Shown: in pieces, positions 1-6,058 of the stretch
Position numbering within the stretch: the first letter of the stretch is position 1
Layout: each line of letters starts with the position of its first letter
NCBI GenBank assembly: GCA_051011595.1
Contig: JBPCTQ010000364.1
Span: 1-7,795, forward strand
Length of the DNA stretch: 7,795 nucleotides
Direction of reading: 5' to 3'
DNA from: JAOUEE01 sp051011595
GTDB lineage: Bacteria; Actinomycetota; Acidimicrobiia; Acidimicrobiales; SHLQ01
Made by a program: the position numbers and the translations under genes
The notes under the pieces: generated by a model
Databases searched by the model: none
Told to the model about the DNA's origin: nothing
What the model saw: only the letters and a program-made list of their open reading frames with translations

Positions 1-1450
<1,450 letters not shown>

Positions 1451-1517
1451 TCGCCATCATCGGTTCTGGGCCTGCCCTGGTTGCAACTGGCCCGATCTGG
1501 CCGCAGACTGGTCTGTC

Positions 1518-1549
1518 GCCAGCGCCTGGTGCGCTGGCCCTTTCTGTGT
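1518..1549 (+). terminator. Probable intrinsic terminator after ffh (or rpsP leader hairpin)
   Basis: GCCAGCGC (1518-1525) and GCGCTGGC (1531-1538) form a perfect 8-bp GC-rich stem around a CTGGT loop, followed by CC and TTTCTGTGT. This is the layout of a Rho-independent terminator and would separate ffh from the rpsP group. The T-run is interrupted, so termination may be partial. A weak promoter-like pair, TTGCAA (1481-1486) and CAGACT (1504-1509) with a 17-nt spacer, lies just upstream; if it were used, the hairpin would sit at the 5' end of the rpsP leader and could act as an attenuator. The stem is certain; its function is inferred. Confidence 0.65.
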
Positions 1550-1571
1550 ACGACCAAGTCCGAAATCGAAC

Positions 1572-1579
1572 AAGGTGAT
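1572..1579 (+). promoter_or_regulatory. Ribosome binding site of rpsP
   Basis: AAGGTGAT, complementary to the 16S 3' end, lies 6 nt before the GTG at 1586. It fixes that GTG as the start and makes the frame-open TTG at 1481 unlikely. Confidence 0.75.
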
Positions 1580-1585
1580 GTCCCT

Positions 1586-2137
1586 GTGGCCGTGAAGCTC
1601 CGCCTGATGCGGATGGGCAAGAAGAAGCAACCGACCTATCGAGTCGTCGCCGCCGACACTCGATCGCCCCGAGACGGCCGGTTCATCGAGATCATCGGCA
1701 CCTACCAGCCGCGCCACGATCCCTCCAGCATCGCCATCGACAATGATCGGGCCGTGCACTGGCTGCGCCATGGTGCCAAGCCGACCGAACGGGTCGAGAA
1801 GCTGCTCAAGATCAGCGGTGCGTGGGAGTCCTTCACCGGACAGAGCTTCGATGCCACCCCGCCGCCGCCCAAGGTGACCGTCGCCGCCGACTCCCAGCCC
1901 GCACCCGCGGCGGCCGACCAAGCCCCGGCCGCACCCGCTGAGGAAGCTCCGGCCGAGGACGCACCCGCTGAAGAAGCCGCCGCCCCCGAGACCGTGTCCG
2001 AGGAAGCACCCGCTGAGGAAGCTGCGGCGGAGGAAGCACCCGCTGAGGAAGCCCCGGCCCCCGAGCCCGTGGCCGAGGACGCGCCGGCTGACGACACCTC
2101 CGCCGACGAGACGACCGCAGAAGGTGAAACATCATGA
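1586..2137 (+). CDS. rpsP: 30S ribosomal protein bS16 with long acidic Ala/Glu/Pro tail
   Basis: Small-subunit protein bS16, which helps 16S rRNA fold during 30S assembly. The start is GTG 1586, giving MAVKLRLMRMGKKKQPTYRV, the family N-terminus, and it has a good ribosome binding site. The core covers about residues 1-85 (YRVVAADTRSPRDGRFIEII, then TYQPRHDPSS and WLRHGAKPTERVEKLLK). Ordinary bS16 is roughly 80-90 residues; this protein has 183. The extra part is low-complexity: an APAEE-type repeat with 26 Asp/Glu and no Lys/Arg after Lys96. Tails of this type occur in other actinobacterial bS16 proteins, so it is probably genuine and exposed or disordered. The stop codon overlaps the start of the next gene (ATGA), and the last codons carry that gene's ribosome binding site, so the two are likely translationally coupled. 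Core identity is secure; the tail's role is unknown. Confidence 0.96.
   Translation: MAVKLRLMRMGKKKQPTYRVVAADTRSPRDGRFIEIIGTYQPRHDPSSIAIDNDRAVHWLRHGAKPTERVEKLLKISGAWESFTGQSFDATPPPPKVTVAADSQPAPAAADQAPAAPAEEAPAEDAPAEEAAAPETVSEEAPAEEAAAEEAPAEEAPAPEPVAEDAPADDTSADETTAEGETS
1931..2052 (+). repeat. 15-bp-phased tandem-type repeat coding the APAEE tail of bS16
   Basis: The unit GCACCCGCTGAGGAAGC occurs at 1931, 2006 and 2036, with a one-base variant at 1961. Spacings are 30, 45 and 30 bp, all multiples of 15 bp (five codons, APAEE). A 23-bp exact match is shared by 2000-2022 and 2030-2052. Because the unit is a multiple of three, gain or loss of copies would change tail length without breaking the frame. 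Confidence 0.8.
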
Positions 2138-2391
2138 GCGTCGATCCGGGTGAGCTGGCGTCGTATCGGGTGTGTAAGTACCTGGTGCAGTCGATCGTCG
2201 AACATCCCGACGACGTCAAGGTCAGAGTCGACGACGGCGACAGCCGCTATCAGCTCGAGGTGAGCGTCGCCGACGGCGACATGGGCCGGGTCATCGGCAA
2301 ACGAGGCCGCGTGGCCAATGCCATCCGAACCGTGGTTCGGGCGGCAGCCGCCCAGGACGACATCGAGGTCGACGTCGAGTTCCTCGACTGA
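2134..2391 (+). CDS. khpA: KH-domain RNA-binding protein (KhpA/YlqC family)
   Basis: Small single-KH protein of 85 residues, close to the usual family length of about 75-85. The KH signature is the GxxG loop in VIGKRGRVANAIRTVVRAAA (Gly55-Lys-Arg-Gly58), preceded by the VRVDDGDSRYQLEVSV beta strands. Family members bind RNA and, with the partner KhpB in firmicutes, affect cell-wall growth and small-RNA function; the role in actinobacteria is less clear. Its place between rpsP and rimM is the standard one. The ATG at 2134 overlaps the rpsP stop as ATGA, and AAGGTG (2121-2126), inside the rpsP coding tail, sits 7 nt before it. The family call is secure; the gene symbol rests on homology and position. 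Confidence 0.93.
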   Translation: MSVDPGELASYRVCKYLVQSIVEHPDDVKVRVDDGDSRYQLEVSVADGDMGRVIGKRGRVANAIRTVVRAAAAQDDIEVDVEFLD

Positions 2392-2401
2392 TCCACTGCT
2401 C

Positions 2402-2869
2402 GTGGGCCGCATCGGCAAGGCCCACGGAGTCGGGGGCGACGTCACCGTCGTCCTCAGCACCAACCGCGTCGAACGAGTCGAGACCGGCTCCCAGCTCACC
2501 ACGGGCGGTGGCCGCCAACTCGTCGTCGCCGCGGCCCGACCGCATCAGCAACGTTTCATCGTCACGTTCGAAGGTGTGCACACCCGTGAGCAGGCCGAAG
2601 AGCTCCGTGGTGATGAGCTCTTCGCTCCACCACTCGACGATCCCGACGAGTTGTGGGTCCACGAGCTGATCGGTGCCGAAGTGTTCGAGCTCGACGGCAC
2701 CCGACGAGGGGTGGTCGAAGCCATCCTCGACAACCCGGCCAGCGATCTGTTGGTGCTCGACAGCGGTGCCATGGTGCCGGCCCGGTTCGTGACGGCGGTT
2801 GATCCTGGAGTCCGTGTCGACGTGGATGCGCCCGCCGGCCTGTTCGAGGGAGCCGAGGAAGCGCGTTGA
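2402..2869 (+). CDS. rimM: Ribosome maturation factor RimM
   Basis: RimM binds ribosomal protein uS19 and assists late processing of 16S rRNA in the 30S head. The N-terminal barrel begins with the family motif GRIGKAHGVGGDV. The second, PRC-barrel-like part includes ELIGAEVFELDGTRRGVV, ILDNPASDLLVL and a closing MVPARFV...VDAPAGLFE. The start is uncertain. I chose GTG 2402, 10 nt after the khpA stop, giving 155 residues, a little short for the family. A CTG at 2396 would add two residues and match the usual few residues before VGR. The only upstream ATG in frame (2318) would overlap khpA by 74 nt and add an Arg/Ser/Pro-rich stretch unlike RimM. No strong Shine-Dalgarno sequence is visible, so reinitiation after khpA is likely. 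The stop overlaps the trmD start. Confidence 0.92.
   Translation: MGRIGKAHGVGGDVTVVLSTNRVERVETGSQLTTGGGRQLVVAAARPHQQRFIVTFEGVHTREQAEELRGDELFAPPLDDPDELWVHELIGAEVFELDGTRRGVVEAILDNPASDLLVLDSGAMVPARFVTAVDPGVRVDVDAPAGLFEGAEEAR
2855..2860 (+). promoter_or_regulatory. Ribosome binding site of trmD, inside the rimM end
   Basis: GAGGAA lies 5 nt before the TTG at 2866 and supports this non-ATG start, which shares TTGA with the rimM stop. Confidence 0.65.
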
Positions 2870-3597
2870 GAATCGACACGTTCACCATCTTCCCTGCGCT
2901 CATCGACGACTACTGCCACGAGAGCCTGGTGGGCAAGGCCCGCCGGAAGGGTTTGCTCGATCTGCGGGTGCACGACCTCCGCGACCACGGCCATGGTGTG
3001 CACCGGGCCGTCGACGATGCCCCCTTCGGTGGTGGTGCCGGCATGGTGATGACCCCCGAGCCGATCTTTCGCACGGTGCACGAGGCCGATCCGCCCCGAC
3101 CGCTCGTGTGGCTGGGTCCCGGTGGGCGGCCCTTCGACCAGTCTCGGGCCGAGGAGTTGGCCCAGCTGCCCGGATTCTCGCTGCTGTGTGGTCGTTACGA
3201 GGGTGTCGACCAGCGGGTGATCGACCATCTGGTCGACGACGAGCTCTCGGTGGGTGACTACGTGTTGGCCGGCGGCGAGGCCGCGGCGTTGGTGGTGATC
3301 GAAGCCGTCACCCGATTGGTGCCCGGAGTCATGGGTAATGCCGAGTCGGCCACCGAGGAGTCGTTCTCCACCGGCCTGCTCGAATACCCGCACTACACTC
3401 GCCCGGCCGAATTCCGAGGATGGGCCGTGCCCGAGGTGCTGACGTCGGGTGACCACGGCCGGGTCGAACGATGGCGCCGGGCCCAGGCGCTGCGCCGCAC
3501 CATCGATCGCCGCCCCGACCTCATCACCGATCGAGGCGGACTCACCGACCACGACCGGGCGATCCTGTCCGAATTCGGCCTCGACGCAGGCATTTGA
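2866..3597 (+). CDS. trmD: tRNA (guanine37-N1)-methyltransferase TrmD, with Glu at the catalytic Asp position
   Basis: Uses S-adenosylmethionine to make m1G37 next to the anticodon in tRNAs, which prevents +1 frameshifting; usually essential. The start is TTG 2866, giving MRIDTFTIFPALID, the family N-terminus. The 243-residue length is normal. Visible motifs of the SPOUT trefoil-knot enzyme are VDDAPFGGGAGMVM (49-62), LLCGRYEGVDQR (106-117), SVGDYVLAGGE (128-138) and LLEYPHYTRP (171-180), followed by LTSGDH and WRR. Arg150 matches the catalytic Arg154 of E. coli. At the position of catalytic Asp169 (EDSF in E. coli) this protein has Glu165 (EESF, codon GAG 3358-3360). The rest of the protein looks intact, so I regard it as functional, with an unusual conservative change or a one-base error. 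It overlaps rimM by 4 nt and is clearly part of that operon. Confidence 0.97.
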   Translation: MRIDTFTIFPALIDDYCHESLVGKARRKGLLDLRVHDLRDHGHGVHRAVDDAPFGGGAGMVMTPEPIFRTVHEADPPRPLVWLGPGGRPFDQSRAEELAQLPGFSLLCGRYEGVDQRVIDHLVDDELSVGDYVLAGGEAAALVVIEAVTRLVPGVMGNAESATEESFSTGLLEYPHYTRPAEFRGWAVPEVLTSGDHGRVERWRRAQALRRTIDRRPDLITDRGGLTDHDRAILSEFGLDAGI

Positions 3598-3621
3598 GTC
3601 GTTCGACGCGACCGATACGCT
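3594..3621 (+). promoter_or_regulatory. Possible weak promoter upstream of rplS
   Basis: TTGAGT (3594-3599) and TACGCT (3616-3621) are spaced by 16 nt, resembling a -35 (TTGACA) and a -10 (TANNNT). Transcription would start about 40 nt before the rplS ATG. It would give rplS its own transcript in the 69-nt gap after trmD. Both boxes are imperfect, so this is tentative. Confidence 0.3.
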
Positions 3622-3666
3622 GACTCGTCGGCCAATCGGCCCCCCTGCGCCCAGGAGCTTCGCGCC

Positions 3667-4011
3667 ATGAATCCCACCGATCTCATCGACAACGACAGTC
3701 TGCGGGACGACATCCCCGAGTTCAGCCCCGGCGACACCGTCAAGGTGCACGTGCGGGTGGTCGAGGGCAGCCGCGAGCGTGTCCAGATCTTCGAGGGCAT
3801 CGTCATTCGTCGCCAAGGAGCCGGGGTGCGCGAGACCTTCACCGTGCGCAAGGTGAGCTTCGGGGTCGGTGTCGAGCGCACCTTCCCGGTGCACACCCCC
3901 ACCGTGGCCCAGATCGAACGAGTGACCCGCGGCGACGTGCGCCGAGCCAAGCTCTATTACCTGCGCGACCGGGTGGGCAAGAAGGCCAAGATCAAGGAAC
4001 TGCGCGACTAG
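3667..4011 (+). CDS. rplS: 50S ribosomal protein bL19
   Basis: Large-subunit protein at the 30S-50S interface. It is 114 residues, the normal length. Family segments visible include FSPGDTVKVHVRVVEGSRER, VQIFEGIVIRRQGAGVRETF, TVRKVSFGVGVERTFPVHTP and the basic C-terminus RRAKLYYLRDRVGKKAKIKE. The ATG has AGGAG (3653-3657) 9 nt upstream. It follows trmD after 69 nt in the usual order. In many actinobacteria signal peptidase (lepB) and RNase HII (rnhB) genes come next; here a YraN-family gene follows after a short gap. Confidence 0.97.
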   Translation: MNPTDLIDNDSLRDDIPEFSPGDTVKVHVRVVEGSRERVQIFEGIVIRRQGAGVRETFTVRKVSFGVGVERTFPVHTPTVAQIERVTRGDVRRAKLYYLRDRVGKKAKIKELRD

Positions 4012-4048
4012 AAACCGCCGGCTCCGGCTCCCTGTCCGAAGCCGTTCC

Positions 4049-4054
4049 TAACGT
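4049..4054 (+). promoter_or_regulatory. -10 element for leaderless yraN transcript
   Basis: TAACGT fits the actinobacterial -10 consensus TANNNT. It is separated by exactly 7 nt from the ATG at 4062, so the predicted transcription start falls at or beside that A. No Shine-Dalgarno sequence precedes the gene and no clear -35 box is visible. Inference from spacing only. Confidence 0.45.
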
Positions 4055-4061
4055 GTCGGTC

Positions 4062-4409
4062 ATGTCCCGACACAACATCAGCCTCGGCACGGCCGGCGAA
4101 GGCCAGGCGGCTCGTTGGTATCGCCGTCGTGGCTACCGGGTGCTCGACCAGAACTGGCGCTGCGGTCGGCTGGGCGAGATCGACATCGTGGCCCGTCGCG
4201 GAAACGTCTTGGTCTTCGGTGAGGTCAAGACCCGGTCCACGACCCGGTTCGGGGTACCGGCCGCCGCCGTCACCCTCGACAAGCAACGGCGTATCCGTCG
4301 TCTGGCCCGCCGCTGGCAGGTCGAACACGAGGTGAACGCCGCTCGGGTTCGTTTCGATGTGATCTCGGTGCTGGGCGGTCGGCTCGAGGTGTTGCGGGCC
4401 GCGTTCTGA
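4062..4409 (+). CDS. yraN: YraN/UPF0102 family nuclease-like protein
   Basis: Small protein of the UPF0102 family, which has the restriction-endonuclease-like (PD-(D/E)xK) fold; its cellular role is not settled. In the 115-residue reading the N-terminal helix GTAGEGQAARWYRRRGYRVL is followed by QNWRCGRLGEIDIVARRG and VLVFGEVKTRS. The putative active-site residues are Glu39, Asp41, Glu54 and Lys56 (GEID...GEVK), all present, so the core is intact. The C-terminus RVRFDVISVLGGRLEVL is also typical. The start is either ATG 4062, favoured because it sits at a leaderless-type distance from TAACGT, or GTG 4053, three codons earlier; neither has a ribosome binding site. The gene lies 50 nt after rplS and ends 7 nt before the stop codon of the convergent esterase gene, with no clear terminator between them. 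Confidence 0.9.
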   Translation: MSRHNISLGTAGEGQAARWYRRRGYRVLDQNWRCGRLGEIDIVARRGNVLVFGEVKTRSTTRFGVPAAAVTLDKQRRIRRLARRWQVEHEVNAARVRFDVISVLGGRLEVLRAAF

Positions 4410-4416
4410 CGACTGC

Positions 4417-5307
4417 TCAGTGCAGGTGCCGACCCAGGAACTCACCAATCCGGTCGACGCCGGCCTGCGCTTCGGGTGCCATCCCGGCGAACACCTGGAA
4501 GACGTGGATCATCTCGGGCCACACCTGATGGTCGACCTCGACGCCCGCAGCCTGCATCCGCTCGGCCAACATCACCGAGTCGTCGAGCAACACCTCGGCA
4601 TCACCGCAGTCGATCAGGGTCGGCGGCAGACCGGTGAGATCGGCGTAGACCGGCGAGGCCAGCGGGTCGTCGGGCGCCGTGTCACCGAGATACCAACGCG
4701 ACAGCGCCTCCATGGCGCCGGCGTCGATGAGGGGATCGGCTTCGGCTCGGGATTGGTGGGAACCGCCGGTGAGGGCCAGGTCCACCCACGGCGACAACAA
4801 CGCGGCGGCGGCCGGCAGCGGTGAGCCCGCGTCGCGCAGCGATATCATCGTGGCCATGGTGAGACCGCCGCCGGCGGAGTCGCCACCCACAGCGACGTGG
4901 TCGGGGTTCTCGCCCGAGGCCAGCAACGCGTCGTAGGCGGCGACGGCGTCGGTGATGGCGGCCGGGAACGGGTGCTCGGGGGCCAGGCGATAGTCGAGAT
5001 GCAGGCACCGGACCTGGGCCGCTCGACTGAGGTTGGCCACGTGGCGGCGGTGGCTGTCGAGTGAGCCGAGGCAGTACCCGCCGCCGTGGAAGTAGAGCAG
5101 GATCGGCGCGTCGGCGGCGATGGACCCGGCGGTCACCCACTCGGCCGGTCGGCCGGCGATGGTGGTGGCCTCGGCGGTGACGTCGTCGTCGAGGGGGAGC
5201 GCACCACTGCCGTCGAGGGCGGCCCGGGCCGTGTCGAGCCCCTGACCTCCCAGTGAGGGCATGGCGCTCACCAGCTCCATCATCATCAACATCTCGTCGC
5301 TGGCCAT
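4417..5307 (-). CDS. Alpha/beta hydrolase, hormone-sensitive lipase-type esterase (family IV)
   Basis: Predicted cytosolic carboxylesterase of 296 residues acting on short- or medium-chain acyl esters; the substrate cannot be read from sequence. The oxyanion-hole motif HGGG is at 74-77 (LLYFHGGGYCLGS), the structural DYRLAPEHPFPA block at 105-116, and the nucleophile motif GDSAGGG at 142-148 with Ser144. The catalytic His is probably His268 (PEMIHVFQVF). At the acid position, where many relatives have Asp in a DPL motif, the sequence reads DAEVLLDD, so Glu238 or Asp242 is the likely acid. No signal peptide is seen. AGGAGGA (complement of 5314-5320) is 6 nt before the ATG. It starts 33 nt after the zinc-ribbon gene on the same strand and probably shares its transcript. 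It resembles enzymes annotated acetylesterase or lipase; the family call is firm, the substrate is not. Confidence 0.93.
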   Translation of the reverse strand: MASDEMLMMMELVSAMPSLGGQGLDTARAALDGSGALPLDDDVTAEATTIAGRPAEWVTAGSIAADAPILLYFHGGGYCLGSLDSHRRHVANLSRAAQVRCLHLDYRLAPEHPFPAAITDAVAAYDALLASGENPDHVAVGGDSAGGGLTMATMISLRDAGSPLPAAAALLSPWVDLALTGGSHQSRAEADPLIDAGAMEALSRWYLGDTAPDDPLASPVYADLTGLPPTLIDCGDAEVLLDDSVMLAERMQAAGVEVDHQVWPEMIHVFQVFAGMAPEAQAGVDRIGEFLGRHLH

Positions 5308-5340
5308 GGACCGTCCTCCTGTGACGTTCGCCGAGCGACC

Positions 5341-5532
5341 CTAGCGCCTGCGTTCCCAGCACCCCTTGTGCCAATGGCGGCGCAGGTCGGGAGCCTCGCG
5401 CGGCACCACGACGACGTGGTGGGTGCGGGGCGGGATGTCGCGATTGCAGCCGGGGCACAGGTAGGGCTTGTGCGCTTCGTAGGGCTGCATGAACCGCACC
5501 TCGAGCTCGCCCAGGACTTCGGGATTGTCCAT
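5341..5532 (-). CDS. Small zinc-ribbon-like protein, conserved-hypothetical type
   Basis: A 63-residue protein whose reading frame is open well upstream; I place the start at the ATG complement of 5530-5532 because it overlaps the upstream gene's stop as TGATG. It contains YLCPGCNRDI (Cys26-x2-Cys29) and, near the end, RRHWHKGCWERR (His55-x2-Cys58), which together could hold one zinc ion. The segment between, IPPRTHHVVVVP, looks like a beta hairpin. Similar short actinobacterial proteins with a CPGC...HWH..CW pattern exist as uncharacterised proteins; I do not know a function. The gene lies between the micro-membrane-protein gene and the esterase gene, all on the minus strand. No Shine-Dalgarno sequence precedes it, so translation is probably coupled to the upstream ORF. 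The coding call is good; zinc binding is inferred. Confidence 0.8.
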   Translation of the reverse strand: MDNPEVLGELEVRFMQPYEAHKPYLCPGCNRDIPPRTHHVVVVPREAPDLRRHWHKGCWERRR

Positions 5533-5642
5533 CAGCCGAGCAGGGCCCAGAGCACCAGCGCCACCGCCACCAGAATGGCTGCGGCCACGAACAGGTAGTC
5601 GCTGTTGCGCCGTTGGTGTTGACGGTTCGGGTCGAATCCCAC
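5532..5642 (-). CDS. 36-residue single-pass membrane micro-protein
   Basis: The minus-strand frame beginning at GTG (complement of 5640-5642) encodes MGFDPNRQHQRR, a short polar and basic head, then one hydrophobic helix from about residue 16 to the end (YLFVAAAILVAVALVLWALL) and a final Gly. The positive head suggests the N-terminus faces the cytoplasm. The stop overlaps the next ATG as TGATG, a classical coupling arrangement, which argues that it is translated. An in-frame GTG three codons earlier (complement of 5649-5651) is an alternative start. There is no Shine-Dalgarno sequence, but TACCGT lies 7 nt upstream of the GTG, as in leaderless actinobacterial genes. It may help localise a partner at the membrane, possibly the zinc-ribbon protein; that is speculation. 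I do not recognise a named family. Confidence 0.65.
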   Translation of the reverse strand: MGFDPNRQHQRRNSDYLFVAAAILVAVALVLWALLG

Positions 5643-5649
5643 GATGAGC

Positions 5650-5655
5650 ACGGTA
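5650..5655 (-). promoter_or_regulatory. -10 element for the leaderless minus-strand operon
   Basis: On the minus strand TACCGT (TANNNT type) is followed by the 7 nt GCTCATC and then the GTG start of the micro-protein. This places the transcription start at the start codon. No well-spaced -35 is visible. It lies in the 54-nt gap between two divergent genes. Confidence 0.45.
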
Positions 5656-5696
5656 CCGACTGGGCGATGCGTTCGGGGTGGTGTCAACCTTGGCCC

Positions 5697-6038
5697 ATGG
5701 TTCGTGGAACCCTGGCGGTGTTGGTGGTGATCGTGTTGCTCTCGGCGGCGTGTTCATCACCTCCCGAGGTGCCCGTGGGCCCCGATGGTCAGCCCGATCC
5801 GGTGCTGTCGGAGGGCCGCGACATCTACGGTGACCGCTGCGCGAGCTGTCACGGCACGAGTGGTGGTGGCGGCCGGGGTCCCAATATCCAGGGCGAACGG
5901 ATCACCACCAAGTACCCCGAGATCGCCGACCAGGTGCGGGTGGTGGTGGAGGGCCGCAATCAGATGCCGGCGTTCGGCGAGTCGCTCACCCCCGATCAGG
6001 CCGAAGCGGTGGTGCGTTACACCCGAGAGGTGCTGTAG
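5697..6038 (+). CDS. Lipoprotein-type monohaem cytochrome c
   Basis: A 113-residue exported c-type cytochrome, probably an electron carrier anchored to the outer face of the membrane. ATG 5697 is chosen because a signal sequence follows at once: MVRG, a hydrophobic stretch, then a lipobox-like LLSAAC with Cys19 as the likely lipidated residue. A Pro/Gly-rich linker leads to GRDIYGDRCASCHGTSGGGG with the haem-attachment motif CASCH (Cys48, Cys51, His52). MPAFG supplies the probable axial ligand Met90, and the C-terminal helix LTPDQAEAVVRYTREVL is typical of the cytochrome c (CxxCH/Cytochrome_CBB3) class. No ribosome binding site is visible; CAACCT 6 nt before the ATG is only a poor -10 candidate. 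It is divergent from the minus-strand operon and 20 nt upstream of the PhyH-family gene, so may be cotranscribed with it. Class is secure; redox partner unknown. Confidence 0.93.
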   Translation: MVRGTLAVLVVIVLLSAACSSPPEVPVGPDGQPDPVLSEGRDIYGDRCASCHGTSGGGGRGPNIQGERITTKYPEIADQVRVVVEGRNQMPAFGESLTPDQAEAVVRYTREVL

Positions 6039-6058
6039 TAGAGCAACGGGAGGAACTC

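Noticed and set aside
1702..2502. Long minus-strand open frame (266 codons) opposite rpsP, khpA and rimM
   Set aside because: It is the antisense of the repetitive bS16 tail and yields an Ala/Ser/Gly-rich sequence without recognisable domains; the plus-strand genes explain the region fully.
2545..3894. Minus-strand open frame of 449 codons across rimM, trmD and rplS
   Set aside because: High-GC shadow frame. The His/Gly/Val-rich product shows no family motif, and three conserved plus-strand genes occupy the same bases.
4017..4030. GCCGG-CT-CCGGC inverted repeat after rplS, considered as a terminator
   Set aside because: The stem is very short and no T-run follows; common by chance in GC-rich DNA.
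5682..5687. Perfect TTGACA on the minus strand in the divergent gap
   Set aside because: It is 26 nt from the TACCGT element, too far for a -35/-10 pair, and no TANNNT hexamer lies 16-19 nt downstream of it.
5533..5760. N-terminal extension of the zinc-ribbon protein frame up to 5760
   Set aside because: The extension is Pro/Arg/Ser-rich, crosses the divergent promoter gap and the cytochrome c start, and is out of frame with a clean membrane micro-protein that couples to the ATG at 5532.
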